Source of the DNA: Sutcliffiella sp. FSL R7-0096 | GTDB lineage: Bacteria; Bacillota; Bacilli; Bacillales; Bacillaceae_I | Length of the DNA: 64,000 bases | Reading direction: 5' to 3' | Assembly: GCF_038595065.1 (NCBI RefSeq) | Contig: NZ_CP152003.1 | Span: 2,708,001-2,772,000, forward strand | Program-made: the position numbers and the translations under genes | The notes under the pieces: model-generated | The model's input: only the letters and a program-made list of their open reading frames with translations | Databases searched by the model: none | Told to the model about the DNA's origin: nothing | Shown here: in pieces, positions 33,460-43,809 of the stretch | How the letters are laid out: each line of letters opens with the position of its first letter | Position numbering within the stretch: position 1 is the first letter of the stretch

Positions 33460-34300
33460 AGGACATGGATCTATATGCATCAAGTGTGATCGTAAACACC
33501 TGGTAATCATGATCTTTTGCCTTCACAGAAATATTACCCACCTGCCGCGTCTGATAAATATCCATCCACGTCTCGTGAAGACGCTCCAACACGTCTGTAA
33601 TACCTTTTTGGTCGTCCTTATAAAATACAATGGCCACTTGTGGGTCACATTCCTCTAGAAAAGCTTCCGTTGTACCAGAAGGGTTTCCAAAGTCCCCCAC
33701 CTTGAGAATGTTCACCACACTCAAATCTTTCTTTTCCATTAGTTTATTTTCCACTTTTTCCATTGCGCTTGTCATGTAGAGAATATTTGTGCCCTTATAT
33801 TCCAGCAAGATATCCATGGTAAAATGATCATCTTTATTACCCTTGCTTAATAATTCACAATTTAGACCCTCGAATAGTTGTGTCATATCCCCCTCTGCCC
33901 ATGTCACATTCTTCATTTGTAATGGAGAATCCATGGAAGCATCGGGTAGCACGATATTGTGAACTTGTACATTTTTCACAACACTTTGAAGATTACCGAT
34001 ATACTCATCTGTTTCACTTGTGACGATAACGGTTTTCAGTTCATCCACACCATATATATCAAGGTAATATAATAGCTCTTCCCCTGCTTCCGGTCCGCCG
34101 GTATTTAGGAGGATATTATCTCCTGTACTTGATTGTATCAATGTACTTTCCCCCTGTGACAGGTCAAAAAATGTGAAGGCTATTTCATCTTTGGATAAAT
34201 TCAAGTTGATCTTTTCCACATCATGTGGAAGTTCGGGCTGAAATATCCCCCAATTGAACAGCAAAATACAAATGGTCATCAAATTCCACATTAAATTCAT
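33458..34300 (-). CDS. Degenerate ComEC-like metallo-beta-lactamase-fold protein
   Basis: 280 aa. A hydrophobic N-terminus (residues ~3-20) suggests a membrane anchor or signal. The segment FTFFDLSQGESTLIQSSTGDNILLNTGG aligns by eye with the DVGQGDS..LIDTG start of ComEC-type beta-lactamase domains. The metal motif expected next (THPHADHIGG) reads VTSETDEYIGNL, so the His ligands are gone, and the later TGD is also lost. It is probably a non-catalytic fold. It lies 52 nt downstream of the degenerate dinG in the same direction. Confidence 0.65.
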   Translation of the reverse strand: MNLMWNLMTICILLFNWGIFQPELPHDVEKINLNLSKDEIAFTFFDLSQGESTLIQSSTGDNILLNTGGPEAGEELLYYLDIYGVDELKTVIVTSETDEYIGNLQSVVKNVQVHNIVLPDASMDSPLQMKNVTWAEGDMTQLFEGLNCELLSKGNKDDHFTMDILLEYKGTNILYMTSAMEKVENKLMEKKDLSVVNILKVGDFGNPSGTTEAFLEECDPQVAIVFYKDDQKGITDVLERLHETWMDIYQTRQVGNISVKAKDHDYQVFTITLDAYRSMS

Positions 34301-34352
34301 CCATTCCGCTTCTTAGTTATGTTTATACTGTATTAACCTAACTAAAAAGGAA

Positions 34353-36926
34353 CTAATTAATACTATTCAATATGGAAAAAAAAGAATCTTTTTTAACGAT
34401 GGCATTCGGAATGGCATCTATAAACGAACTACCGTACCGTTTATCCACCACTCTTCTGTCAAAGATAAATATATCCTTTGAACGCCCTTCTTCTAGAAAC
34501 ACCCCTATCATTTTCTTGAAACTCAAAACGGCCATTGGCAGGGAAACATCTGTAAAGGAATTTCGCCCTTGACCTTCCACATTGGAAATTCTCGCTGCCA
34601 TCACCGGTTCATCCATCGCTTTAAATGGTAAACGTATTACCACTAATGTGTCTATTTGCTCATCATTCAAGGATACATCTTCTAAAAAGCTGTTAGACAC
34701 TAAGAGAATGGCTTTTTCAAAATTAGAGGATGCCTTCAGAATCTTCTGTTTGCCACCGGTCATGCTACTTTGACTAACAACCACTGTTTCCTCGGAATTA
34801 GGAAGAGACTTGATTTCCTGGTATACGGCTGCTAACATTTCAAGCGAAGAAAATGTGACAAGGATCCTCCCGCCCTTCTCAGCAAGTAACTCTTTTATCT
34901 GAATACCCGCCATTTGTACAAACATTTCATTCTTTCCCCTTGTGATGGTAGGCATGTCTGTAGGAATATAAACTCCCGGATACCCAACATCACCATTAGC
35001 TTTATAAGTAACTGTTTTAGGATAGAAGTCGGTCAACCCTAGTTCTTCAATCATATAGTCAAAACGGTCATCCACACTCATTGCCTGTGAAATGAATAGG
35101 ATACTGCTTTTTTTCTGATAGAATTTTTCCGCCAAGCTCTGCGAAATATCGATGGGTTGTTCATAGATGGTGACTGAATTCTTAGCACCTTTTGCAAGAA
35201 CATCAAACCATGTCAATGCATTGATATTTCTTTCAAATAAGAGCGAATAAAAGGTGTCCCTCATTTTTTTCAAAGGAAGTAGGTCGGACTCTTGATGTGT
35301 CCCCACTTCTACCCCACGCTTTTCCAATGAATGAAGTACCTCTGTTAGTTTCATGCTGAGACGCTGTGCGGCTTCCAAGACAGCAAACCAGCCAGGAGAA
35401 TTCTCTTTCAATAAATCAAATCTATATATGGCTCTTTGCTTCGTTTTCTTTGTCCTTGAAAGACAATAGCTTCTAATCATCCTGAATGCTTCATCGAGCT
35501 CTTCTTTTGCTTGCGTTACAATAGGTGTCTCCTTTAGTTTCGTTAATGCAAAGTATATATCAAGATAGCTTATTTGCTTTCCAAGAAACCTGCTGACATT
35601 TTGTTGAAAGAAATTAGCATCCTCTACAAGAAAATAATCTAAATGCTTAAAGACATCAGGCTTCCAAATCTCCTTCGCAAGAAATTGATGGTTGGTAAAA
35701 ATAACATAGGCTCCGTCCATTTTCTTTATGGCACGACGATAAAAGCAAAAATCATCTTTTTCTTTTTCCTGATTCCTATCGAATGTACAGTTTATCTCAT
35801 CCCATAACAACCTTCCGCCTGAAGACAGAGAAAGCTCCTCCATATCGCCTGTTTCAGTTTCCGTCAACCAGACTAATATCTGTGCTTTTGTTAGTACAGC
35901 GTCATAATTGTCATCTTCCTCTTCCAGGGTAGCAGAGAATCTCGGTAAGCTAAGATAATAATACTTCCCTTTTACTTCAGTAGTAATGAACGCAGAGCCT
36001 GATGTATTGGTAGGGACCAACTTTTCAAACATTCGTTTTGTATCCGACCTCACAGAAGAGATGCCAACCTGTTTGTTTTTATTGAGTGCAAACACCAATG
36101 CTCCCAATACATGATTTATTTTCTTTGCTTCTGAAGAAGGGAGTTCCAGTAATCCATGCTGCCTTGAGTCCAGAAGAGTACTCACATCATTCCCTAACGG
36201 CAGCATAAGAGTGGTCAAACGTTCCAAAATATCGCTTCTAAATTGGGCTTTTTCCATCAAACTGTATTCCCTGATTTTTTTGACCACCAGCTTATTTTCA
36301 TATAGCACATATTTTTCTGAAGTGGTTCCTCCTTGTGATTGAAATAAAAGATGGATGTCACTTTTCATGGTATGTAGAAATGTATGTAATTGCTTGATTG
36401 TGATGGAAGGAAGCATATTAATCTTCTCTAATAGCTTTAGGAAAATAATAGCGGTGGCTTCCGCATCGCTGTCTGCTCTATGTGGATTATCATGATCCAG
36501 CTGATAATAAATGGATAGGTCCGTCAATTTATAGCTTTTCTGTGTTGGTAGCAGAATCCTGGCTAGTTCCACTGTATCATAGGTGTTTCCTGAGAAAGCT
36601 GGAAAGCCACTTGACCTCAGTTCATGTTGTAAGAAAGAAAGATCAAACGGGACATTGTGTGCCACCAAAGAGGAGCCTTCAAGCATTTCATTCAACATCG
36701 GTGCGATCTGCTGGAAGGTTGGAGCACGATCAACCATTTCCTGTTTTATATTCGTTAACTGCTCAATAAATGGAGGAATGGCACATTCAGGATTTACAAA
36801 GCTCGAAAAACGCTCCACTATTTCGCCTTCTTCAATCAAAACAGCGCCAACTTGTATTATTTTGTCATTTTTTTTCGGGGAATTCCCTGTCGTTTCCAAG
36901 TCGAGAACCACAAATCGCTGTTTCAT
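34353..36926 (-). CDS. dinG: DinG-family protein: intact DEDDh exonuclease, degenerate helicase
   Basis: 857 aa. Residues 1-~175 are a DnaQ-like 3'-5' exonuclease with all ligands: D9 and E11 (LDLETTG), D95 (HNVPFD), H149 and D154 (HRADSDAEA). The rest follows the DinG helicase layout (e.g. EEEDDNYDAVLTKAQILVWL, IFIFDRRVVDKRYG). But the Walker A position reads GLLELPSSEAKK, the DEAH box reads VEDANFF, and QxxGRxIR reads KMIGVFLEEGR. It is thus a nuclease with a dead motor, as reported for Staphylococcus aureus DinG. Confidence 0.9.
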   Translation of the reverse strand: MKQRFVVLDLETTGNSPKKNDKIIQVGAVLIEEGEIVERFSSFVNPECAIPPFIEQLTNIKQEMVDRAPTFQQIAPMLNEMLEGSSLVAHNVPFDLSFLQHELRSSGFPAFSGNTYDTVELARILLPTQKSYKLTDLSIYYQLDHDNPHRADSDAEATAIIFLKLLEKINMLPSITIKQLHTFLHTMKSDIHLLFQSQGGTTSEKYVLYENKLVVKKIREYSLMEKAQFRSDILERLTTLMLPLGNDVSTLLDSRQHGLLELPSSEAKKINHVLGALVFALNKNKQVGISSVRSDTKRMFEKLVPTNTSGSAFITTEVKGKYYYLSLPRFSATLEEEDDNYDAVLTKAQILVWLTETETGDMEELSLSSGGRLLWDEINCTFDRNQEKEKDDFCFYRRAIKKMDGAYVIFTNHQFLAKEIWKPDVFKHLDYFLVEDANFFQQNVSRFLGKQISYLDIYFALTKLKETPIVTQAKEELDEAFRMIRSYCLSRTKKTKQRAIYRFDLLKENSPGWFAVLEAAQRLSMKLTEVLHSLEKRGVEVGTHQESDLLPLKKMRDTFYSLLFERNINALTWFDVLAKGAKNSVTIYEQPIDISQSLAEKFYQKKSSILFISQAMSVDDRFDYMIEELGLTDFYPKTVTYKANGDVGYPGVYIPTDMPTITRGKNEMFVQMAGIQIKELLAEKGGRILVTFSSLEMLAAVYQEIKSLPNSEETVVVSQSSMTGGKQKILKASSNFEKAILLVSNSFLEDVSLNDEQIDTLVVIRLPFKAMDEPVMAARISNVEGQGRNSFTDVSLPMAVLSFKKMIGVFLEEGRSKDIFIFDRRVVDKRYGSSFIDAIPNAIVKKDSFFSILNSIN

Positions 36927-37026
36927 TTAACTACACCTCATTACATCTGTTTAAGCATATATAAAAGGTACCATAGACACCCAATGAAAGTAATATGTAT
37001 TTTTATTTTTCCCATAGAAGGAATAG

Positions 37027-37050
37027 AAAAACCCCCTATTCATAAGGGGG
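37027..37050 (-). terminator. Terminator of the pan operon
   Basis: Stem CCCCCT / AGGGGG followed by TTTTTCT on the minus strand. It is ~400 nt beyond the panD stop because composite repeats lie between. Confidence 0.75.
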
Positions 37051-37070
37051 AATACAAATTAATACTAACA

Positions 37071-37425
37071 GTTGACCTCCGTTCCTCGGACTTCGCTTAT
37101 CCAAAGGGCGGTCCGGAATCCTTCTCGGCAAGCCTAAAGGCCACTGAAAAAAGTACTTTATTCTTACGATTTGTAACATACCGCTGTTAATCTCCGCAAA
37201 CGGCTACTCTTTCCGCAGGGCGACCCAGAGCCTCCTCGGGCTGCGCCCTGTGGGGACTCAAGATTGTCGGTATCCTCCGAGCGGGAGTTTTCACCTTTTG
37301 CTCCAATTAACTGCTAGAAATCATTAGAACGATAAGTTAATGGTTTTTCAGTGGCCTCGCTTCGCCTGCGGGATTTTCCATTCCAACCTCCCGCAAGAGT
37401 CTTCGTCCGTTCCACTACGGTCAAC
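37071..37425. repeat. Composite: GC-rich core split by another element
   Basis: The outer core starts GTTGACC (37071) and ends GGTCAAC (37425). It is interrupted at 37139-37355 by a second element. The whole fills the space between panD and its terminator. Confidence 0.82.
37139..37355. mobile_element. 217-bp MITE with GGCCACTGAAAAA ends, nested in a core
   Basis: 13-bp perfect terminal inverted repeats (GGCCACTGAAAAA / TTTTTCAGTGGCC). Inside is its own 126-bp GC-rich core (37186-37311, GTTAATC..AATTAAC). I find no clear target-site duplication. A half copy of the same element lies at 7161 onward inside element E1. Confidence 0.82.
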
Positions 37426-37448
37426 ATGGTTTCTTCAATCAAGAAGTG

Positions 37449-37832
37449 CTACATTATAGTAGCAGCCGGCTCTGTGCCTAGCATCTCTACAATTTCGTTG
37501 TATTCATTCATAACAGCAACCTTGGGTTGATGTTCTTTTACTTTTTCCTCTGCCATCATTGCATATGATAGGACGATAATGACATCGCCTTCTTGAACCA
37601 ACCTCGCTGCAGCACCGTTAAGGCAGAAGTCTTTACCACCTCTTTTACCTGGAATGATATAGGTTTCAAAGCGGGCACCATTGTTGTTATTTACAATGTG
37701 GACTTTTTCATTAGCTACCATGCCAACTGCATCCAAGATATCTTCGTCGATTGTAATGCTTCCTACATAATTCAAGTTGGATTCTGTTACTCGTGCACGA
37801 TGTATTTTTGCATTCATTAAAGTACGAAACAC
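37449..37832 (-). CDS. panD: Aspartate 1-decarboxylase
   Basis: 127 aa, GTG start ([17 protein letters not shown]) with SD GGGGGA, 3 nt after panC. The self-cleavage site Gly-Ser in YVGSITID generates the pyruvoyl group. It makes beta-alanine for pantothenate. Last gene of panBCD. Confidence 0.96.
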   Translation of the reverse strand: MFRTLMNAKIHRARVTESNLNYVGSITIDEDILDAVGMVANEKVHIVNNNNGARFETYIIPGKRGGKDFCLNGAAARLVQEGDVIIVLSYAMMAEEKVKEHQPKVAVMNEYNEIVEMLGTEPAATIM

Positions 37833-37835
37833 TTA

Positions 37836-38699
37836 CTATTCCCCCTTATTATATGAAAAGACAATATTGTCAATTAGTCTTGCCTTAGAGAACTTCACTG
37901 CCAAGGCTATAATGATGTTCTTTTCCTCTATTGGCGCTTTTAGCTCGTGAAGAGTAGGGTAGGCGTATACTTCCACATATTCTACTTGGGCTCCAGTATG
38001 AAGGGTGATATAATCTTCCAAGTCCTTCTTCACTTTCAGGATATCTTTTTGTCCTTCAACCACTTTCTCTTTTCCAAGGATGAGCGCTTTATACAGGTAT
38101 GCAGCCTTCTCTCTTTCTTTATCGCTCAAGTACACATTTCGCGAGCTTTTCGCCAGTCCGTCTTCCTCCCTGACCGTATTCACACGCACCAATTCAATTG
38201 GTAAATGATAATCATTTATCAGTCCGTCAATTACTGCCACTTGTTGTGCATCTTTCATACCAAAATAAGCCCTGTCCGGTGACACAATCTGAAACAGCTT
38301 CATGACGACGGTTGCCACCCCATCAAAATGTCCTGGACGATGCTTTCCACAAAGAACATCAACACGCTTCTCCACTTTGATGATGGTTGTCCGCTCTTCT
38401 TTGTACATTTCATCCACACTAGGATAGAACAGATAGTCCACTCCAAGATTGTTCGCAATTTCTTCATCCCGTTTTCTATCTCTCGGATAAGCATCAAAGT
38501 CTTCATTCGGTCCGAACTGCAACGGATTGACAAAAACACTCAACACGACAATCTCATTATTGTCCCTTGCTTTCCTCATCAAGGTCTGATGTCCTTCATG
38601 CAAAAAGCCCATCGTGGGAACAAACCCTATCCGCTTTCCTTTTTGCTTCTCTATTTTGATGACATGTTGCATGTCATTAATTCGTTTTACAATCTCCAC
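37836..38699 (-). CDS. panC: Pantothenate synthetase
   Basis: 287 aa, GTG start with SD GGGGGAT, 5 nt after panB. Nucleotidyltransferase-fold motifs [14 protein letters not shown] (HxGH) and [13 protein letters not shown] with the KMSKS-like AKSSRN. Joins pantoate and beta-alanine with ATP. Confidence 0.96.
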   Translation of the reverse strand: MEIVKRINDMQHVIKIEKQKGKRIGFVPTMGFLHEGHQTLMRKARDNNEIVVLSVFVNPLQFGPNEDFDAYPRDRKRDEEIANNLGVDYLFYPSVDEMYKEERTTIIKVEKRVDVLCGKHRPGHFDGVATVVMKLFQIVSPDRAYFGMKDAQQVAVIDGLINDYHLPIELVRVNTVREEDGLAKSSRNVYLSDKEREKAAYLYKALILGKEKVVEGQKDILKVKKDLEDYITLHTGAQVEYVEVYAYPTLHELKAPIEEKNIIIALAVKFSKARLIDNIVFSYNKGE

Positions 38700-38704
38700 G
38701 CTGA

Positions 38705-39535
38705 TTATCCCCCATATAGTCGATGCAATGTTTCTTCTTTCATAGTAAAGCTGTGTTCCACCTTAGGAAATGCTTTATCTTTGACTTCCCCTACATATTG
38801 ACGCAAGCCGTCCTTCATCAACGTTTGGGAGTCGGCATATGATTGTACAAACTTTGGAACACGGTCAACGCCATATTTGACCACGTCATGGTACACCAGT
38901 ACCTGACCGTCCACTTCAACACCTGCCCCTATTCCGATTACAGGAATGGAAAGCTGTGCGGCAATATCCCTTGCAAGCTGCTTTGGCACGCATTCAAGTA
39001 CAAGTGCCATGGCACCTGCTTCTTCAGCAGTTCTTGCATCCTGTATCATTTTTTTGGCGCTTTCCACATCTTTCCCTTGGACTTTATAACCTCCGAGGAC
39101 TCCCACTGATTGAGGAGTAAGACCAAGATGTGCCACTACCGGAATCCCTGCACTTGTCAGAGAGGAAATGACATGGAAGACCTCTCCCCCACCTTCCACT
39201 TTAAGGGCATGAGCTCCAGACTCCTGAACAATCCTTTTGGCATTTTGAAGGGTGTTTTCCATAGAAAGATGGTACGACATAAATGGCATGTCTGTTACAA
39301 CAAATGTGGAAGGTGCTCCACGTTTTACTGCTTTTGTATGATGGATCATATCATCGACTGTCACAGGTACAGTGGATTCGTATCCAAGGACAACCATCCC
39401 AAGGGAGTCCCCTACGAGAATCATGTCCACTCCTGCTTCTTCTGCTAGCTTGGCGGATGGGTAGTCGTATGCCGTCAACATGGCGATTTTTTCATCATGC
39501 TTTTTCATTTTCAAAAAATCCGACGTAGTTTTCAT
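38705..39535 (-). CDS. panB: 3-methyl-2-oxobutanoate hydroxymethyltransferase
   Basis: 276 aa from ATG 39533-39535 (SD AGGAGG 7 nt upstream), matching the family; the longer frame includes the birA terminator. Motifs [13 protein letters not shown] and KVEGGGEV, with the metal/substrate residues typical of PanB. First step of pantoate synthesis. Head of panBCD. Confidence 0.95.
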   Translation of the reverse strand: MKTTSDFLKMKKHDEKIAMLTAYDYPSAKLAEEAGVDMILVGDSLGMVVLGYESTVPVTVDDMIHHTKAVKRGAPSTFVVTDMPFMSYHLSMENTLQNAKRIVQESGAHALKVEGGGEVFHVISSLTSAGIPVVAHLGLTPQSVGVLGGYKVQGKDVESAKKMIQDARTAEEAGAMALVLECVPKQLARDIAAQLSIPVIGIGAGVEVDGQVLVYHDVVKYGVDRVPKFVQSYADSQTLMKDGLRQYVGEVKDKAFPKVEHSFTMKEETLHRLYGG

Positions 39536-39574
39536 TTTCCTTCCTCCTTTTTGATAAGGAGAGGAAATGAACCG

Positions 39575-39610
39575 AAAAAATCCTTCTTTTGCGCATGCGA
39601 AAGAAGGATG
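39575..39610 (-). terminator. Hairpin and U-run just upstream of panB
   Basis: Stem ATCCTTCTTT / AAAGAAGGAT with GC-palindromic loop, followed by TTTTTT on the minus strand, 38 nt before the panB start. It is either the birA terminator or a leader attenuator for panBCD. A good -10 (TATAAT) lies ~140 nt upstream of it, so both readings are open. Confidence 0.7.
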
Positions 39611-39780
39611 GTTGTATAGCATAATTAAACAAATTCAGTTCAATCCCTCTGTCCCAGTCCTTTGGATCAAGGCAGATATTTGGTTGGTTTACTTCTTCAC
39701 TCAATAATTCAACAGGTGCAGTTCTATTAGATACTGCCCATCATCACTATTATAGAATATATTTGGAAAAGATGCTATGA

Positions 39781-40767
39781 TTAATCGCTTCCAATTTGAA
39801 TATCCGCTGAATGAATATAATGAATCTCTTCTTGGTCATCTTCTAGCATCAGAACTCCATCATCTGTAATCCCAATTGCCCTACCCTCTAAAGTGCCTGA
39901 TATGGTACGGGCAATGATTCTCTTTCCAATACTGACGGCATATGACTCCCATAATAACTTTATTGGGTAAAATCCATGCTCTAAATACTTATGGTATAAA
40001 TTCTCAAACTTCAATAAAATCGTTTGAATGAGCTCGGCACGATTTACAGATTCACCAAGCTCGATAGAAAGAGAGGTGGCAATGGAGTGAAGTTCTTCCG
40101 GGAAGTGCTCTATTGCTTGATTTACATTGATTCCCGTTCCGATTATAACGGAATTTATTTTGTCCGCCTCTGCTTGCATTTCCGTCAGAATACCCACGGT
40201 TTTCTTTTTGTTAATCAAAATGTCATTCGGCCATTTTATATCCGGACGTAAACCTGTGACCTCTTCAATGGCTTGAGTAATGGCTACTGCCGTTAAAAGT
40301 GTCAATTGAGGGGCTTTGGCAGGCGGAAGATTGGGACGGAGGATCAGACTCATCCAGACACCTGTGTGCTTTGGGGAATACCATTCCCTGCTCAACCTTC
40401 CCCGGCCGGCGGTCTGTTCTTCAGCAACAATTAAGGTTCCTTCCGGTGCGCCGTCATATGCTAGTTGATGCGCGATCCTTTGAGTGGAAGTGACTGATTC
40501 CTCAAAATGGACCTTCCGCCCGAGAACTTCCGTTTTCAATCCCAATGAGATTTCATTGTGGGAGATCTTATCAGGAATCGTTTTAATTCGATATCCTTTT
40601 CTCCTCACTGCCTCGAGCTCATAACCCTCCTGCCTCAAGTCTTCTATATGCTTCCACACTGCAGTCCTTGAACAGCCGAGTTCTTCGCTAATCTTTTGGC
40701 CAGATAGGAAGTCCCCCTCTATTTCTGTAAACATTTTCAATAGTTTTGATCGTATTTCTGTAGCCAA
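39781..40767 (-). CDS. birA: Biotin operon repressor / biotin-protein ligase
   Basis: 328 aa, TTG start overlapping the cca end by 31 nt. The N-terminal winged helix-turn-helix (LSGQKISEELGCSRTAVWKH) is followed by the ligase core with GRGRLSREWYSPK and KWPNDILINKKK, and a C-terminal SH3-like domain. It biotinylates acetyl-CoA carboxylase and represses biotin genes. Confidence 0.95.
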   Translation of the reverse strand: MATEIRSKLLKMFTEIEGDFLSGQKISEELGCSRTAVWKHIEDLRQEGYELEAVRRKGYRIKTIPDKISHNEISLGLKTEVLGRKVHFEESVTSTQRIAHQLAYDGAPEGTLIVAEEQTAGRGRLSREWYSPKHTGVWMSLILRPNLPPAKAPQLTLLTAVAITQAIEEVTGLRPDIKWPNDILINKKKTVGILTEMQAEADKINSVIIGTGINVNQAIEHFPEELHSIATSLSIELGESVNRAELIQTILLKFENLYHKYLEHGFYPIKLLWESYAVSIGKRIIARTISGTLEGRAIGITDDGVLMLEDDQEEIHYIHSADIQIGSD

Positions 40768-41948
40768 TTACAAACCCACTCCTTCAAAGCCGCTCTTTCA
40801 TTTTGTGTTTCCTCATGTATCAATGCCAATTCCAAATCCTGATAAAGCATGGCTATCCATTTTCCCCGTTTCTCTCCTGCGATATTTATAAGGTCATTAC
40901 CATCGAAAACGATATCTTTCAAACTGTGAATTGGCAGGGAGTTGTATATTTTATGGATATGGACACTCATACCCTGTTTATCCCATCCTAGGACATTCAA
41001 TACTTGTTGAGCCTCTAAAGATTGCTCAAGACCTGATCTGTAGATGACTTCCTTTCCCCATCCCCTCAGTTTGACCTCTTCTATCACCTTCAAATTCTCT
41101 TGAACAGCCTTCGTCACCTTTTTCGGCAGCTTCCAACTGTTTAAGAAACATCCCACCTCATCCACTTCTAAAACAATGACCAACAATGTCCATAGAGCTG
41201 AACGGCTTTGAAGTTTATATATAGGTAATGTAGCAATCTCTCGCAAATGATTGCCCTTCTCTTCAAGATGAGGGAGGAATGAATGAAGCCCAGTTGTCAC
41301 CAAAAGTTCCAGCGCATTTTTTACACCTTGTCCCTTTAGTAGCTTTTCCATTTCCATCGTTTTCCTTTCAACGGAAACCATCTCCAAAAGGGCTTGATCT
41401 TTTTGTATACCGAGTAACGTATCCGTTTCAACGGAAAAGGACAATTGACTGGAAAAGCGAACCGCACGCAGCATTCGTAAGGCATCTTCTTTGAACCGCT
41501 CTGTAGCTTTCCCTACTGTCCGAATAACACTTTTTTTAATATCACTTTCCCCATAGAAAGGGTCCAGTATCTTCCCATTCTTGGTCATGGCGATAGCGTT
41601 CATGGTGAAGTCCCTGCGTTTAAGATCTTCCTCCAAGCTTTTCACAAATGTCACGGTGTCAGGATGACGGTTATCGGTATAGGTTCCATCTGTCCGAAAC
41701 GTCGTCACCTCATAGCTTTCCTGCTCTGATGTCACGACGATAATGGTTCCATGCTCTGCTCCGACATCTATCGTTTTTGGAAAAATAGCCTGAATTTCTT
41801 TCGGAGTGGCAGAGGTTGCAATGTCTATGTCACCTATTATTCTATTCATTAAGGTATCCCGAACAGAGCCCCCTACAAAGTAAGCTTCATGTCCGTTATC
41901 TTCTAAACGTTCGATAATTAGAATACCTTGATGGAAGGCTTTGTGCAT
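40737..41948 (-). CDS. cca: CCA-adding tRNA nucleotidyltransferase
   Basis: 403 aa from ATG 41946-41948 (SD GAGGGAG); a GTG seven codons upstream is weaker. Class II nucleotidyltransferase motifs GGSVRDTLM and DIDIATSATP, then RRDFTMNAIAM and the RFSSQLSF neck. Adds and repairs the 3' CCA of tRNAs. Ten nt after bshA and overlapping birA, part of a long operon. Confidence 0.95.
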   Translation of the reverse strand: MHKAFHQGILIIERLEDNGHEAYFVGGSVRDTLMNRIIGDIDIATSATPKEIQAIFPKTIDVGAEHGTIIVVTSEQESYEVTTFRTDGTYTDNRHPDTVTFVKSLEEDLKRRDFTMNAIAMTKNGKILDPFYGESDIKKSVIRTVGKATERFKEDALRMLRAVRFSSQLSFSVETDTLLGIQKDQALLEMVSVERKTMEMEKLLKGQGVKNALELLVTTGLHSFLPHLEEKGNHLREIATLPIYKLQSRSALWTLLVIVLEVDEVGCFLNSWKLPKKVTKAVQENLKVIEEVKLRGWGKEVIYRSGLEQSLEAQQVLNVLGWDKQGMSVHIHKIYNSLPIHSLKDIVFDGNDLINIAGEKRGKWIAMLYQDLELALIHEETQNERAALKEWVCNWLQKYDQNY

Positions 41949-41958
41949 CGTTTCTCCC

Positions 41959-43098
41959 TCAACTTTCACTTGGGTTATCGATTAATTGCTTGTACATATC
42001 TTCGTACTGTTCTACTATTCTTTGTGAGCTGAAGTGTTCTTTTACTCTTGAAATGGCATTCCCCGCAAATTTAGTATGTAAAGTGGTATCTCCCAATATC
42101 TTTATGGCATTTCTGGAAATATCCTCTACATCTCCCACATCACTAAGATAACCTGTTTTTCCGTTATCGATTACTTCCGGTATACCGCCGATCTTTGTCC
42201 CAACAGATGGAACGCCACACGCCATCGCCTCGAGTAGTACAAGGCCGAAACTCTCTTTTTCAGATAAAAGAAGCATAAGATCACTAATGGAGTACAAATC
42301 TTCCAGGTTCTCTTGCTTTCCAAGAAACAACACTTTATCTTTAAGCCCTAGTTCTTTTACAAGGTTACATACGACCGATATTTCAGGTCCATCTCCGACA
42401 AGCAGCAACTTGGATGGAATCTGCTTTTCAATAAGGTGGAAGGATTTCACCACATCTTGTACACGCTTCACCTTACGGAAATTAGAGACATGGATGACGA
42501 CCTTCTCAGCTTCTGAAATACCGTATTGTTCCTTCAAGTCCTGTGTATCCTTTTTAAAATACACCCGTTCATCAATAAAATTATAAACCGTTTGAATTGC
42601 TTTTTTAGGGTGAAGTAAATCGTATGTCTGCTGAACGAGTGACTCGGATACCGCTGTCACCACGTCAGACCCCTCGATACCAAATCGAATCATGTCGTTG
42701 AGAGATGGATCGTAACCAAGTACCGTAATATCTGTCCCATGGAGGGTCGTCACAATCTTCAATTTATCGTCTGTCATTTTTTTTGCCAGATACGCACACA
42801 CAGCATGTGGAATTGCATAGTGAACATGTAATAGATCCAGTTTTTCCCGTTTGGCTACTTCAGCCATCTTACTTGCCAATGCCAGATCGTATGGTGGATA
42901 CTGGAAGACAGAATACTGGTTCACCTGCACCTCATGATAATAGATGTTACTATACACTTTGTTTAGTCGAAATGGCATACTCGATGAGATGAAATGTATT
43001 TCATGCCCCTTTTCCGCTAAAAGCTTCCCCAATTCGGTTGCAATTACCCCGGATCCGCCCACCGTCGGATAGCAGGTAATGCCGATTTTCAATTTCAA
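41959..43098 (-). CDS. bshA: N-acetyl-alpha-D-glucosaminyl L-malate synthase (bacillithiol step 1)
   Basis: 379 aa, TTG start right after the bshB1 stop (SD AGGTGGG within bshB1). GT4 glycosyltransferase: [19 protein letters not shown] at the N-terminus, [10 protein letters not shown] and the nucleotide-sugar motif [16 protein letters not shown]. Couples UDP-GlcNAc and malate. Confidence 0.95.
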   Translation of the reverse strand: MKLKIGITCYPTVGGSGVIATELGKLLAEKGHEIHFISSSMPFRLNKVYSNIYYHEVQVNQYSVFQYPPYDLALASKMAEVAKREKLDLLHVHYAIPHAVCAYLAKKMTDDKLKIVTTLHGTDITVLGYDPSLNDMIRFGIEGSDVVTAVSESLVQQTYDLLHPKKAIQTVYNFIDERVYFKKDTQDLKEQYGISEAEKVVIHVSNFRKVKRVQDVVKSFHLIEKQIPSKLLLVGDGPEISVVCNLVKELGLKDKVLFLGKQENLEDLYSISDLMLLLSEKESFGLVLLEAMACGVPSVGTKIGGIPEVIDNGKTGYLSDVGDVEDISRNAIKILGDTTLHTKFAGNAISRVKEHFSSQRIVEQYEDMYKQLIDNPSES

Positions 43099-43809
43099 TT
43101 AAATCCCACCTAATAAATCATAATTAAGGACAATTGGTCCTTTTGCAAAAAATCCTTCTGCATACATAGAACCAATCTGTTTTCCGTATGCACGTTCCCG
43201 ACTGATGACCGCCTCCACATACCCGTTGGTCAACGGTGTGTCCACTCCTTCGGGGTTTTTCTCAAACTGGCTTGTGTAGGCTTCAAGCGCCTTTGTCTTT
43301 TTCTCGATCTGACTAGATATATCTATATAGAATTCCGGCTTATGTAACCCATTTATCTGATAAAAATAAAGGTTTTCAGGTTTATGTGCATTTTGCGCCT
43401 TAGAATCTTCCACACGCTTGATACCAGAGGAAAATACAGCTTCCTCCACCAACTTGGCACAATTTCCATGGTCAGGATGACGATCCTCGAAAAATGGTGC
43501 AAAGACAAGGCGTGGCTTGTATTCCCGGATGACAGAAACAATCTCAAGTATGTATTCTTCTTTTATGAAAAGGCCCCTATCCGGCAAGGAAAGCTGAATG
43601 CGTGCATCCAACTCAAGAATCCTTGCAGCATCACTTGCTTCCTTTTGCCTAATCTCAACGGTTCCATTGGATGACCTTTCCGCATAGGTCAAATCACAGA
43701 TACCGGTTTTATAGCCCTGTTCTTTGTATTTTGCAAGGGTACCAGCCATTCCAATCTCCACATCATCCGGATGGGCCCCAAATGCCAGGATGTCCAGTTG
43801 ATCAGTCAT
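43099..43809 (-). CDS. bshB1: N-acetylglucosaminyl-malate deacetylase 1 (bacillithiol step 2)
   Basis: 236 aa from ATG 43807-43809, the length I remember for this family; ATG 43828-43830 with SD GGAGAG is the alternative and would lengthen the overlap with mgsA. LmbE-type zinc deacetylase: [12 protein letters not shown] and RHPDHGNC carry the metal ligands. Overlaps the end of mgsA by 8 nt or more. Confidence 0.92.
   Translation of the reverse strand: MTDQLDILAFGAHPDDVEIGMAGTLAKYKEQGYKTGICDLTYAERSSNGTVEIRQKEASDAARILELDARIQLSLPDRGLFIKEEYILEIVSVIREYKPRLVFAPFFEDRHPDHGNCAKLVEEAVFSSGIKRVEDSKAQNAHKPENLYFYQINGLHKPEFYIDISSQIEKKTKALEAYTSQFEKNPEGVDTPLTNGYVEAVISRERAYGKQIGSMYAEGFFAKGPIVLNYDLLGGI

Noticed and set aside
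34353-36926. dinG as a pseudogene
   Set aside because: The frame is intact over 857 codons and the exonuclease ligands are all kept, so loss of the helicase motifs looks selective rather than decay.
39495-39704. Minus-strand ORF in the panB leader (TTG start)
   Set aside because: No SD, and it passes through the hairpin and the panB start in another frame. Possibly chance, although its composition is not unlike a protein.
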